64,000 bases of DNA from Callipepla californica brunnescens (taxonomy: Eukaryota > Chordata > Aves > Galliformes > Odontophoridae), in assembly GCA_023055505.1 (NCBI GenBank), contig JALIRH010000049.1:3782001-3846000 (forward strand), in the 5' to 3' direction. Below the pieces are notes generated by a model. It worked only from the letters and a program-made list of their open reading frames with translations, searched no databases and was not told where the DNA came from. A program made the translations under genes and the position numbers. This document shows, one piece after another, positions 22,779 to 35,783 of this stretch (the first letter of the stretch is position 1; each line of letters opens with the position of its first letter).

Positions 22779-25700
22779 GTGCTTCCATTAAATGCCAATA
22801 TCCGACTTTCCTGCTCAGATGGAAAAGATGATGAACAGAACTTCACTCCGAATCTCAGTTTGTTTCTCTGCACCTTTCTCAGGGAACACGGTCAACTTGT
22901 AGAAAAAAGGTTCAATCTGAGGGAAACATTCATGGAGGTAAGATGCATGGTTTATGCAGTTCAAAAGTAGAGGTTTCTCATAGTCCAGTAATGCGATACT
23001 GATATGACCTCCAGATTGTTGTGCGTGTACTGGCTAGAAGTTTTTTCCCATGAGCAGTAAATTCCATGATTACAAGAAACCTGTCAGATTATTCCAAGTG
23101 TGCTTTAATAGCAATCTGTGTTCATTGGTGCTATTCTAAAAGAACCTGTGCAAAACATATGTTTTTCTCTCTCTCTTCTTGCTTGTCTTTCCTTAAATGT
23201 GTAAATACAGCTTTAAAATGAATTCAAAGAATTTCTGTGTCAACGTTTTTCCATGGGCACCAAAAGTCAATATTTTGGTCTAACTCAGGCATACAGGCAG
23301 CTGCTGCTGTGATTTTTATTCAACATCCAAGCTTGGTTTCTAGGGTACAGCACGTGCTGTTCTCCAGCTCTTCTGCCCTGGTGTAGCTTCTTGCCTAAAT
23401 CGTCATTTCCCAGATGTTGAGTGAATATGCTTAGAGTATTGTCCTTGTGGTCTGTGTTTAGTTTCAGTGTCGTAAGCATGGCCTTTAATGCTGGAGCTCT
23501 AGGAAGTGCTGCTTAATAGGCACACTTTATGTAGTGTTAAGGGTCTTGGTGGGGGACCTATGTTCCACTTGGTGACCTTTCTCTCCTATCCCTGAGCTCC
23601 TATGGGATGAAACTGTCTCTATAGGCCCTTGTAGCAGTCTCTGTGGTGTCCCAGAGTTGAGCCGTGTACAGGTGTGGAGGCCATAGGTTGAGGAACATGT
23701 CTGAGACGGACTCAAGAAAAAAAACAAAATCAACAAATAAAACCCAAAGCATACTATAAACCTGGAGACCAGTTTTCATTGGTTGGGTCTGTCTTGTAGG
23801 TACAATGCTTGCAAAGTATCTGGATTCTAGTCTCTTTCCATCTGATGCTTGCAACACTTTTCTTCTCCTTGTAGCCCTTTGCAAACATGTATATATATTT
23901 CTGGTAAATAGCAAATTATAGGTCATTTAGAAAAAAGGTTGATTGATTGTTTCGTACTCTGTTTAAAAAACAGCCAAACAAAAGGCAAGCAAAAAGCTTT
24001 GATTCTTTACCTCAGAATTAGGAACTTCTGCAAAATAATTGTAAATCAAGAAAGCTTGTTTCAGCTTGTGTGGAGACATTATGAAGAATCTGAATTTGAA
24101 TGTCCTGTGTGTATGCAAGTTGGAGCACAGTCTTCAAATCTTGCCTCCCATCTTGTCCAGCTGACAAGAATATTACATTAAGATAGCTAAAACTGACATC
24201 TTTAAATGGACATCTGCAAAACTCAGCTCTGAACAATTTAGGATGTTGAAGTGTTCCACAAAATTTTTTAGGGTGGCTTAAAATTGCTGCAAATCTCACT
24301 GCTGTAACTCACAGTGTAACACGTCATAGTGTGGGGAAAAAAGCCTTCTATAAGTAGCTGTGCTGTTCTGATCTGGTTATTCCTGCTCTGGATGTAGCTG
24401 ATCTTCTGGAATTGCTGTGTGGATTCATTGGAGCCTTCTAGACTAGTGGAAGAAGCTGGATAAGTTATTGAAAGTGAAACTGCTGACAACAATGGATGTG
24501 TGTGGGAATAATGGAAAGCAGAACAGCAGTAAGTATTGAGAGCAGCAGTCCTTCAAACAAGGTTTTAAGGGTTGTTTTCTTTTTATTTATTTATTTATTT
24601 ATTTTAAGGATCTAAAAGAAAACGTCTAGTAGAAGCTCAGAGGGTGGGTGGAATTCTGATAATACAGAAAGGGATGAATTTGGCAATTGCATTTTGGTTT
24701 TTTAGATATCTTTAGACTAGTCTACTTCAGAATTGATGCTCACGTTCAAAATAGCATCAGCTGACACGGTGCTGTGCTTTGTTTAGTTGCTCCATTGCTC
24801 ATAACTTTGACTAGTAAGTAAACATCCCTGCAGTGTTGCTGTACCTCGTTAGTGAATTGTACTCTCATTCAGCATTTTATCGGTATTTGGATCACAAAAC
24901 TTGAAGAGATGTGCTTTTAATCTACTTCTGTGTTCAAAGTAATTAGTAAATAGATGCTTGAAACACTTTTTCCAGGCTCTTTGTTGTATGTGATTGGTAT
25001 CAGAAGTAGAAGAAACTGAAATTTTCAAGATTTGTCTTGAACATTGGAATCATTTAGCTGCTGAGCTCTGCAGGGAAAGTCCGTTCTCACCATCTGCTTC
25101 TCCACTGCTTTCTGGAAGTCAGCACTCTGATGTTCCTCCAAGGAGACAGCTTTATTTGCCTGTATTATCCAAGTAAGTAAAAATACTGTGCATGTTTGGA
25201 CACTGCTCCTAAATTCAGAGGCTTCTCTGTGTAAAGGCTGACTTCAGAAAAGTTCCCTTGCTTTGGTAATTGTTGGTTGATTCAGCACGCTATTAATATT
25301 CCTGCAGATGAACATAAAATAAAAGAATACACATCTGTATGGTGTATTTAAACATACTAAACCTATTTTCTTCCATGTGAGCAGCTCAGGAGCTGCATTG
25401 TAACTTTGTAATGACAGATGCATGGTCACTGACTCAGTTGTAGAAGAGCTGCAGTGAAAATTAAAGCGGCAGGTGTTTGAGGAAAAAGCGTGCTTGAACT
25501 GCTCTGTGTTCTTCAGTGAGCTGCCCTGTCTAGCAAACAAATGGATGAGAATAATTGAATGGGAAATGTCATATTCTGAATTTTAGGCTGATGAATTCCT
25601 CAGTCACAAAAAAGGCCTGAATCCATACAGCCTTTTCACTGTGAACATTTTGGAGTGAAAATCTGGCTTATGCTGAAATATTTTGCTTTAGGAATGCCAC

Positions 25701-26661
25701 AGACACAGGAAGGAAGCACTAATGAAGTAAGAGTAACCTTAACGAAGCAAAGGAACGTGCTTTGCTTTTAACCAACTAGCACCTTCTCTTCTGCCGCTTA
25801 AGTTTTAGTAAGTGTGTGTGGAAGGGAAGAAGACGTTGCCTACAGAAGTGAAATGTGTCACTGTTATGCCATAGGCAGAGAGGAGTTAGTTTCCCCTGCT
25901 TGCTGTGTAACACCTGTATGTTTATCCGCTGGTTGCTCAGTGCTCAGCACTTCGGGTTGCTGCAGTCTGCCCTGCAGCAGTTATTAATTACATCTAAATC
26001 ACATGACTGAAAATGCAGTGTTCTTTGTTTGATTGAAACTTAAGCAATTGTCCTGATCCTAAACTGGGGCAGTTGGTTTGTTTTTTGTTTTTTTTTCTTC
26101 TTAAATTATTTTGTCTTTGAGCTGGATAATAGCAACTGCTTTCTTGTATTGTTATTGCAGCTTATTTTAACCTTTATGCTGCTCATCTAGTCTGTGAACT
26201 TGGGAGAAAACTAATCGTATGTTATATTGTAGGATCTCCTGGGACTCTGTGAAGAAAAGAGGAATAGACAATAAAGCCATTATTGCATCAAATATAATGT
26301 ACATAGTAGGGCAACACCCACGTTTTGTGAGAGCTCACTGGGAGGTTTTGAAGACAGCATTCAGCGAGTTCTTTGTGTTTCTGCATGGTGACCATCTCTT
26401 TCACTTGCTGTTCTGACTTTCTGAATGAAAAACAATATATGCTCAGTGTATGTGCATGTCTGGGGGAAATAGAAAGCAGTAACTGATGTGATTTAATTTA
26501 GAAACCCACAATGGAGTCCAGGATATGGCTTGTGAGATACGGCTTGTGATACCTTGATAAAAATAGCACAGAAGTGCCGCCGACATTTTGTTCAGGTTCA
26601 GGTGGGAGGAGTGATGCGTTGAACAATATTAATCCGGTCATCTGTGACCTTCAGTCACATC
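22779..26661 (+). pseudogene. XPO1: XPO1-like exon block 2
   Basis: Exons are 22,779-22,937 (NANIRLSCSDGKDDEQNF), 24,976 to about 25,173 (SEVEETEIFKICLEHWNHLA, with TGA at 24,991-24,993 and a donor one base short), 26,233 to about 26,390 ([19 protein letters not shown], out of frame with its own start because two bases are missing), and about 26,520-26,661 (DMAC start, AQKCRRHFVQVQV, then a deletion). Two expected exons between 25.17 and 26.23 kb are absent; that gap shows no open frame of interest. Confidence 0.9.
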
Positions 26662-27459
26662 AGGTACATTGAATTCAGGAGTGTGAGTGAATTTGTGAAG
26701 GCAGTCAGCGTCGTGACACATCAAAAATGAAGTGGTAGTAGACTTTAAGACTTGAATTGTGTTTCTCAGTCACGGTGTGTGTCAGTGAGAGTGTTATGTT
26801 ACAGGTGGTACGGTCAGATTCATTCTCCTTCCAAGAATTCTAATTAAGATCTTAATAATGCAAGGACTGCTGAGTAGAAATTCTTTATGTCTAGAATGCT
26901 TTTAAATGAGACGGTAAATGTAAATTTGAGGTCTTGATTAGCGAAGGAGAATGTTCTGCTGTGGTAGTGCACTTATGGGTCTGGCATGTGCAGGGGAGAG
27001 AGGGTATTTGCAGGGGAATGTGCTCTGATGGAGTGCAGTGCACGCACAGCATGGGCTGATGCATTGCAGTAACCTGAGAATGTTGGGCAGAGGAGGTAAT
27101 GAGTTCCAACTTCTGTTTTTCCTGCACTTGAGTCAGCCCAAAGTTCTGTGACAGAAAGAAATGGAACTATTGTAAGAGAAAGCACGTGCCTGAGATGGCT
27201 TACTTCAGGATATGGTGGTAAAGCCAAGGACGCCTCTGGGATGTACACAGTAGCATTGGAGGGGAGGGGAGGGGAGGCTCGCTTTAAATGTGGAGTAAGT
27301 AAGGAAAGGATGAAGAATGATCTTGTGAACTCAGGTGGGAAGTGGGTATTTAGTCACTGGAAACTCATTTTTAACTTTTACTACCTGCTAGTTTTGAACG
27401 TGGTAAATTTTTGGTTAGTCTTCCTTAACTTTCTGTTTGACTTCTTGTTTTCCAATCAG

Positions 27460-30400
27460 GTGCATCCGTTCTATGGAGCAGTAGGATACGTGGTTGGGGC
27501 GCAGACAGACCGGACTGTACAGGAACATCTGATAGAAAAACACATGCTGCTCCCTAATCCAGTATGGGACTGCAGAATTCAACAGGCAACAAAAGTGAGA
27601 CCGTAAATTTTAAGCATATTCAATTAAAGTAAAACTGCTGCGTGTTTGTTGTTATTACTTTTTTTTTTTTTTTTTACCCCTGGAATGTGGTGAACTTGGC
27701 TGTGCTGAACTTTTATAAAGCAATGGTTGATCTGTCAGTAGAAGTGTTGAAGGAGACCTAAACAACTGAGACTGGTCTTACACACTCCAGTGCAAGGAAC
27801 TTTAGAGAACACGGTTTAACGCAGTGTGTAAGATAAACATGTGAAAGTGACCGTTTTTGTATTAGAAGATAAATGGCGTTTTTAATGACTGAATGGAGTT
27901 AGCTCAGTTCTTTTCCACAGAATGTTGATGTTCTGAAGGATCCTGAAGCCGTTACGCAGCTTGGTAGCATTCTGAAAACCAGTGTAAGGGCATGGAAAGC
28001 AGCTGGCCGCCCCCTTGTGATTCAGCTGGGAAGAATTTATTTAGATGTGCTGAATGTGTCCAAGTGCCCAAGTGAGAATATTTCTGCAGCTCTTGAGGCT
28101 GACGGTAAGAAATTCCGCGTCCTTCGTAACACTGGGATGGGCAGTGCATGTAATCAGGTTGTGAATTTGCTGGGTTTATCTCACTGTGTGTCTGTGGTTG
28201 GTGGTGGTTTTTGTTGTGTCGTTGTGTGTGCATTTGGGCAAGAGAATGACTGAAAATGTGCTTGCTTAGGTTCTTGTTTTTGTTAGCCAGATGTTTTATT
28301 CAAAGAAACTGATTCTGGAAGGAGGAAAGCTCTTCAGTGTGAGTTTAGGAAGGATACAGGAGACTGCTGACTAATAGCAGTCTTGTGGAGACACAGTTGT
28401 AAGTTCGGACTTAGCCTTTTTGAACAAGACCCCAGTTTGTTGGCAGAGTTCTGGTTTGGTGATATTCTGTTCCTGACACAGCTTTATTACCGAAGTGTGA
28501 CTTCAGTGAAGATGCCTCAAATTTCCAGTAAACTAGACTGGTAATCACTGAGAAGGAATTAGAAGCTACCCAAGTTACCTAACCACTTTTACGTGGAAAA
28601 TATTGGATCTATGATATCGAAGTGGAATGTGCTGCTGTAGCATTCCCTGACAAATGAGGTGACTTGGTTATTGGAGCTGTGTTACCACAGATTTTTCTTA
28701 CCCATGCAAATAATACACCTTGAAGTAGCTTCTCAGAACTTAATGCATTCTTTTGATTCTGCAGCTCTAATTGCCAGAAGGTGCTCAAACCAAAACTAAA
28801 ACACAACAACAGAAATAGGAAGCAGTTGCTAGGACTTCTAGTCCTGACATTTTACTAGAGCAAGAGCTGTTGTGATTGCACTTGCCTCTGAGCGTGTTCT
28901 CACAGCTGTTATCTCTGATGCCAGCAGAAGCAATTCTACCCTTGTTTCCCTGGCTGCAGTCTGGTGAGGTTTTCCTTGGATATACTGTTATGATTGTGTG
29001 GCTGTGCACTCAATTAGAGCAAGTTCTACTGATGAGACTTACATGGACTTGGAAGTGAGAAAATGAAGTAAGAATTGGGCTCCTCGTAGTAAAGACAAGT
29101 TTGAATGATTATGTTTGTGACAAAATCAGGAGCGTGCTTTAGAACACTGTATAGGTTGGTTCTTCTCATCACACAGTGAGAACCAGAGGTAAGCATGAAC
29201 CTGAGAGCTGAACGAACATTCCCTTCCTTGAAAAATAAACTGCAGCATTGTGTCCGAGTTGTGGTGTCAGAGTGTGCTGTCAGCAGTAGCAGTGGAATAG
29301 TAAATTGCAACTTGGATCCATGGAGCTGAAGTAATGGGGAGACAGATTTTATCTGCATAATATGAAGGAGAGATCTTCCTTCTTTGTCATTTGGGTATAA
29401 AAATGAAACGTTCTAAATTGTATGGAACGAGTTGAAGGGAATCTGTTGACACGTCTTCACCCAGATTCAGTGAAGCTTTGCAACTTTTCAGGTGAAATGG
29501 AAAGAAAGCAGCCCTTGGTTACAAGGGTGAGGACTGTAAAAAGGGAAACCTTAAAACTGACTTGTGGCTGGGTGAGCAGGTCCAGCGATCCTCAGATGGT
29601 AAGTAAATGTTTCATACAAATAGTTCGTACGACACATTCAGGAGGAACTCTGCTCTTGTGCTGCAGTGCAGTTAACACTGTTCTGTTCACAGGAACTAGT
29701 TTCAGACCTCTGCAGTGTCTGCAGGAAGGATGAAAAGCTGTGATCATACAGGGGTAGGCCTGAGCTGTGTTTGGAGTGCTTCAGGTAGTGTCAGCTGAGA
29801 GCAGTCCTAAGGCAAAGCAGGAAGGTGTAAGAGAGCCCTCAGGCGACCACTGCTGGATGAACACAGTGTGGGAAGCATGTGGACGTGTAAGTTCATTTTT
29901 AGCTTCTTTCTGAACTGCTGTGTCATTGTGTGAGGCTTTGTTGGGTAACTGCACTGCTCTAACCATGTCTTGCTCTTGATTTAGGTTGCTGCAAACTTTG
30001 TTCCTCCCTTGTTGGGTGCAGTTCCAGCTGCTGGAGAACGTGAAGTACGCAATGCTATGGCTGTCATTGCTAACAAGCTGAGTGGGCACATTGCTGCTGA
30101 ATTACCTCAGGTATTTGATTCTGTTTTTGAGTGCACGTTAAATATGGTCAGTAAGGTATTCACATGTAAATTTTGGATAATGGAAAACCAAAAGGGATTC
30201 TATATTGAGAGTACTAGTCTTTGGGTATTGCAAGAAAGGGGGCAGGGCGTGTTATGCTATGTGGTTTACATAGCGTTATTCTGTTCTGTGGAAATTAAGG
30301 TGAGGTTCATGAATTCTGGCTGTCTAGTTGAACGTCTTAATCTGACTGACTTAATTTCTTGGTACAGTTCTGAAATGAAATTAGGAGTTGTTTTTCTGTT

Positions 30401-33276
30401 CCTGGACCTTGGAATGTCATGGTCCTGGAAGCTGAACTATGCTTCAAGTACATTCATATGTAGTTTGAGTGTAAGTATTGATTAGTTCTTTAAATATTTC
30501 TTTGCTGATTTCTGTAGCTGATGGAGTTTCTGTGTTACGGTTTACAACAGGCACTTGCACAATAGATCAGTGCCGTTTTGCAGCAGTGTGAATCAGAAAG
30601 TGTATCCCTGTGGTGGCTGGGTGCTTAATTGCTGAGGCCGTCTGTCCTGTGCCTGTGGAGCAAGTGGTAATTAATGTTGGGCACTGACAAAATGTGGCTC
30701 ACCCTGCTGACAGTGTGTAAGTCCAGAAAATGGTCTTATCAAGCTGTGGTGGTGAAAGTATGGGGAAAAATGTTGCTGGGAATCTGGGAACTGCATCCTT
30801 TGTTTTGTTTTCAAGTTTCTTTAAACCTGAGATCTGAATGCTATTCCGTATTGGATGCTGACTCACTCTTAGCACGTGATATTATGGTAAATCTTTGAGC
30901 TGTTCAGAAAGCTTGACTGACTGACTGGTGCATTTGTTTTTTTTTTTTTCTTCCCCCCTTCTTTCCCTCTGCCCCCCTCCCAGCTCTCAGGACTTTGAAG
31001 AATATCCTGAGCATAGAACTTTTTCTTGCTGCTCCAGGCTGTAAATTCTCCTTGCTTCCCAGCATTTCTGGCCATTCCAGCTGCACAGTTCAGACTTGTT
31101 TTGGATTCTGTTATTTGGGCTTTCAAACATACAATGAGAAATGTTGCAGATAGAGGTGAAAGGAAGTTTTAAGCGCTGAGTACAGAGACTGTTGCTTTCC
31201 TGCATCTTTAGTCACACACAGTGTTCAGTCACCCCTGTTGTACATTGTATTTGCTGCAGACGAGCAGTATTTTCCTGTCTCGATTTCAAGCTGACAGCCA
31301 GATATCCATCAGTGCCCTGAAATAGTTGGATGCAGTTTCGCTCACTGGAGAGGGCACTGTTACAGCTCCTGCACGCTTTCTCTTCAGGGTGAAGGTTTTT
31401 CTCAATGGGCTGAACTGATGCAGCAGCTCAGTGCTCCTGAAACTGGTGTTCTGCTTCAGTTCTCATTGTGCTCCCTGCACTGTTTGGCATCTTGCCTCAC
31501 TGGGACAGTTTCCGAGTTGTCAGTGAAAAAGACAGCAGATAAATGAATGCTTGGTGAGTGAATTCAGTCTGGGAGCTGACTGTGACATAAAGAAATGGAG
31601 AAAACTGAGACTAAAGGAAAACGGCTTTTTTTTTCCACAACAGCGAGTTAAACTTCACCTCAGGTTTCATTGAGAAGCTGTTTCTGTTGCACTTGAGTAA
31701 TTGAATGCCCTCCAGGATGGGAGTTGCTGAGGAAGGTTAGGAATAGCTGCGTAAATGCCATGAATTGTAAGAGCTCTCCATCTCTGGATAGAAATGATCG
31801 CTGTGAAGCCGCCCCGGTCTTAGCCAGTTGTTTCTGTTTGGGAGGGATGAAAGATACCTTTGCGTTGCATTTCAGCTAGTGAAGTAACTGTGTGTGTGTA
31901 ATTGCTAATTAACTAGTCCATCTCTTCCTAGAGATTCTCTTGTTTGTAGCAGTGAAGTTGTGTGGTTGGTTCTTCACGGTTCTGCCTTCAGAGTTGGTGC
32001 TCTGTGCAGATGTGGCTTCCTCCTTCTGCCGGCTGCCTGAGGAAATGCCGTGAAAATGATGAGTGTAACACTTGGCAGTGCTTGTCAGAATCTCTTGGGA
32101 TGTTTGTCTTGCTTTGAAAAGGCAGAAAGATGCGTGAAGCTTTTGGTGTAGTTTTGTTCATCCTTTATGCCATTTTTTCAGGGCTTTGTTGAAGAATTCC
32201 CGCAACAACAAGGCGGACATGAGCTGCTTCAGCTGAGCAACCCCAGCTGCCAAGACGTCTGTGGGAAACTTCTGTGATGATGTTGTTCAGCCTTCAGCAA
32301 AAAGACCTCACAGGACTGCTGATAATTGTCACTAGAGGTATTTTTAGAGTAGGCTGTCCTTGGTAGTCTATTCTGCTTAGCTAGCAGGTGTTCCCTTTGG
32401 GCTCTGTGTTATGCACTGGCCGCGCTGATCCGGTGCTCAAAGGAAACTGCACTGTGTGAGCCTCGAGAAAAGTAAAAGCAGGAGATGGTCTGTGGCGAGT
32501 GGGAGAGGAAAAGTGCACTTTGAAGCAGGGGACGCCCTGCCTGCACCGCCTTTCACATCCGCCGCTGATGCATTCCTGCCTGTATTTTGTAGGGTTAGGA
32601 GGATGTCAAAAGTTACCTCCTCCAGAACGTGTTTCTCACTGCTGTTAATTGTTGGGAGTTGTTTTAAAGTTGTTTTTCTTCGGGGCTCCCAGCCAATGAT
32701 TGTGTGCTATTCTCTGTCCGCCCCTGTCCTAAACACTACAAGAATAAGGCAGTCTGGGTAATAAAGGGAGCGTGATTTAACCACACTGGTGTACAGCATG
32801 ACTGTGGCCGTTTTCTCCGATGACAGGGCTTCGGGTACTTTATACTCTGCTGCAAGATGCTGCACAGGAAGAGGCTGCTGCTCAGAGTTTCTGTCAGACG
32901 TATGTCTGTGATATTCTTCAGCACATCTTCTCTGTAGTAACAGACGCTTCACACACTGCTGGTAAGATTGTGAGCCAGATGGAAACAAACCTTTCAGACG
33001 TCAAAATGTTGTGTTCCTGTTCTGAATCATAACAACATATGGATAATTTTGGTCTGGTCGGGTTTGACAGTGCACCCATCAGTGCTTGCAGACATATTCA
33101 GCTTGGTAGAAGAGGGAAAAGTAAGTACTCCATGAAATCCTGGAAATCCAGTGAACAACCAAATGTTTATTCAGGAGTGTGTTGCTGATCTCCTGTTTGT
33201 GACAGGACTCTTCAGTTTAAACCAGGATATTACTTCTTTCAAGGAACACCTATGGGATTTCCTGCTCCAAATCAAG
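27460..33276 (+). pseudogene. XPO1: XPO1-like exon block 3
   Basis: Exons are 27,460-27,594 (GAQTDRTVQEHLIEKHMLLP), 27,921-28,104 (VIQLGRIYLDVLNVSKC), 29,492-29,598 (TVKRETLKLTCGWVSRS), 29,985-30,155 (in-frame loss of about eight codons), 30,991-31,155 (frameshifted, TAA inside), 32,827-32,961 (AQEEAAAQSFCQTYVCDILQ), about 33,062-33,120 (acceptor AG lost) and about 33,121-33,276 (internal deletion). The final exon with the acidic C-terminal tail was not found. Introns hold only short open frames. Confidence 0.92.
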
Positions 33277-35217
33277 GTATCTTTGGCACGGGTCCTTAAA
33301 AGAAGTGCAGCTCTTATTTATAGCATGTGATTAAAAAACGAGTTCTGCGGTTTTCTTTTTGTACAGCCGCTTTGTTGTGACAGCAGAAAACAGCACTTGG
33401 ATATTTGTTGACCAAAACGATGCCGATCTGTAAATTGAAATGTCACCGAGTGGCCCTTTTTCTCATGTGTTTTTTGTATAAGAAATGCTCTGTGAAATAT
33501 CCTGCCGTAGTTTCAGCTTTTGGTGGGTCATCTTTACGCAGGTTTGTATGAATTGAAAATGAATGCATTTTCAATTGGGTTTTTATTTCATGCCCGTTTT
33601 TGTGGCTGAGGGGAAAAGAGGCAAAACATAAACTGTAAAGGACTGTATTGCTAAGCAATACCATTTCCTGCAAGGGTATCCATTCTTAATTTGGGATCAC
33701 CTTCTTTCTAGCCTGCCCTGCAGTCTAGGAGAGAAAGTAATGACTACAACAGTTTGAGAAGCAGAGGATGATAGTGCTGCAATTTTCCGGTCAGTTAGCA
33801 GCTCTTTGGACTTGAGTGGGTAAAGGCTGGGCTTACATGGATTTGCAAGCTGCATGGCAAGTTTGCAGCAAGGTCACGTGCGTATCATCCCATTGTAAAG
33901 CGACTTCTAAAGAGGATGGGAACACAGAACAGTTAGTTGTTTTTACACAGTTCTTTTGCTTTTGTGTGTGTGCTGTCGCTTTGTCGACAGCAGCTTTTTG
34001 TTTTCCTCAGTGAGGAGCCGTTGCTCATTTGTGAGCCTTCATTAACTCAAAGTGAAATGGTTAAAATATTTATCCTGTTAGAATAGGCTGCGTCTTTTGA
34101 ACTACTCATAAAATAAAAATAAAATAAAATAAACCCTCTGGCTTTGGAGATGACTTTTACTGACTTACATTGTCTGCCATGCAGCAGTGCTTAAAGAACA
34201 CTGCTTGAAAGCAAAATAAACTTGGTTGACATTTATTTTTCTTTCTTTGGCTTATTCTTTATTGGATGGAAATGCTGTGGTTGCCGTGGTCGTATTAAAG
34301 GTTTGTATCCTGAAGGGGTGGGAAGTGTTCCTTGAGGTGTAGGATAACATCGCTTCTGATTTCTCCTGCTCTCAAGGACTCTGGATATGCTCGAAAGCTC
34401 ACATGAAGTAAGTTGGGTTCTGTTTGAAAGCGTAGTCGCTGTTTTGAGTTAACACCATGACTAAAAATACTCCATACTGCGTTGCTATGACATGCCACTG
34501 ATAAGGTCCTCTTGCTCTCAGTGTGTGTACTCTCAATGTGTGTATTTCTTCCAAGGAGTTGCTGAACTGTATCTTGAATAAAAATCGATACCAGTGCATA
34601 TTAATGACACGTATAGACCAGATGTGCAGTTGTTTTTTTACCTCAAGTTTTGTAGTTAAGTGATTTTCACGGTTGTATGAAGTACAGATGAAACCTGAAG
34701 TGTGAACACGACGATGCTGTGTAGTCGTGGCTTCCCTGTGCTCGCAGCGTGCCTGCAGAGACACCGCGCTGTGGAAACGTCAGCACGCTGTCCTTGCTGC
34801 CTTAAGAACAGAAAGCTGAGTGCTGGCTGTAAGCAGGAGCTCAGGGAAACCAATGGCAGTGGCATCTGGGGGCTGCAGATGTGACAGCCCTCCATGAAGC
34901 ACTGTGTGCTGCAGTGTGATCAATCTTTTGCACTTCCAGGGCTGTAAGCTGCATTCCAGTCAGGGGCCAAACTCTGTTCTTAGTGATGTAGCTGCACACC
35001 TGGTGGACGTGTTCTATCACAAACATCAGTATCCTCCCCTCAAGTGATTCAGTGTCCGATTGACTTGAAGTCAGCAGACACTCCCTGGCACACCCAGCGC
35101 TGTTTGCTTATTGCTTTCCACATTTTGATTGTAATAAAATATTGCAAAAAATCTGATTGGATTCCAGGTGTTTTTGACACCTCTAACCATAGCCCCTCTA
35201 ACCCTGGCTGCTCAGGG
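33277..35217. other. No gene recognised (possible XPO1 3' flank)
   Basis: Only short frames are present. A/T-rich runs such as AATAAAAATAAAATAAAATAAA-like text near 34,110 could be old 3'-UTR or simple repeat. Confidence 0.5.
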
Positions 35218-35420
35218 AGGCAGCCTGGGGCCAATGTCTCCTGGTCCCATCGTGCAGTGCCCGAGCGAGAGGATGACCCGAGCTGGCTGCACAAGACTCA
35301 TCTGAATTTCTGTTATTTGACTTCAGATATCCCCATTGGGTGACTCTGGTGTTGGTTTCCTAGAATTTGGAACCGAGAGGTGACCACGCCCTTTGCTTAA
35401 GATGAGGGCACAGAAGCGAT
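35218..35420 (-). repeat. Partner of the inverted repeat at 13,238-13,441
   Basis: Reverse complement of the sequence flanking the provirus 3' LTR. It lies just upstream of the 213-aa gene. No element signature is recognised in it, so it may be part of an old segmental duplication. Confidence 0.85.
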
Positions 35421-35783
35421 GGGAGAACTCACTGAGGTCACAGTCGTTGCCGGGGTGGGAGCATTTGCTCCACAGGAGGTGAGCAGAGCTGGTGGTCTGG
35501 TGAGCGTGCCGCACACCGAGACTGAGCTCCAGGCATTCTTGTACAGTGATCACCCTAAGACAGCCCATCAGAAGCAGCACTGCGGTGTGTGCGTGAGCTG
35601 GGCACAGCTTAGGCTGAGCAGGCCGAACAGGTGAGCTGGGCTTGGTGCTGGGTGGTCGCCGCGAGGTGTCTCAGAAGAAAAGCTGGGCTGGGGAGGAGTT
35701 CCCAGCTCCAGCGGCACCCCTCTGTCCGGCTGCTGCTGGCTGCTGCTGGCTGTGAAATCAACACGCCATCTGTTGTTGTAGGG

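Larger units (their letters stand above)
19383..33276 (+). pseudogene. XPO1: XPO1 (exportin-1/CRM1)-like unprocessed pseudogene
   Basis: Exon after exon matches vertebrate exportin-1, the RanGTP-dependent receptor for leucine-rich nuclear export signals, in the right order and with introns kept, so this is a DNA-level duplication and not a retrocopy. Recognised pieces run from about residue 120 (KKYVAGLIIKTSSDPTCVE) to about residue 1,020 (FKEHLWDFLLQIK) of the 1,071-residue protein. The first exons, two central exons (about residues 446-552, containing the leptomycin-B cysteine 528) and the last exon were not found. Frame breaks: TGA at 24,991, a 2-nt loss near 26,270, a truncated exon at 26.5-26.66 kb, a frameshift with TAA at about 31,035, and a lost acceptor near 33,060. 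Several exons (27.46, 27.92, 32.83 kb) remain fully open, so decay is recent or patchy. Confidence 0.93.
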
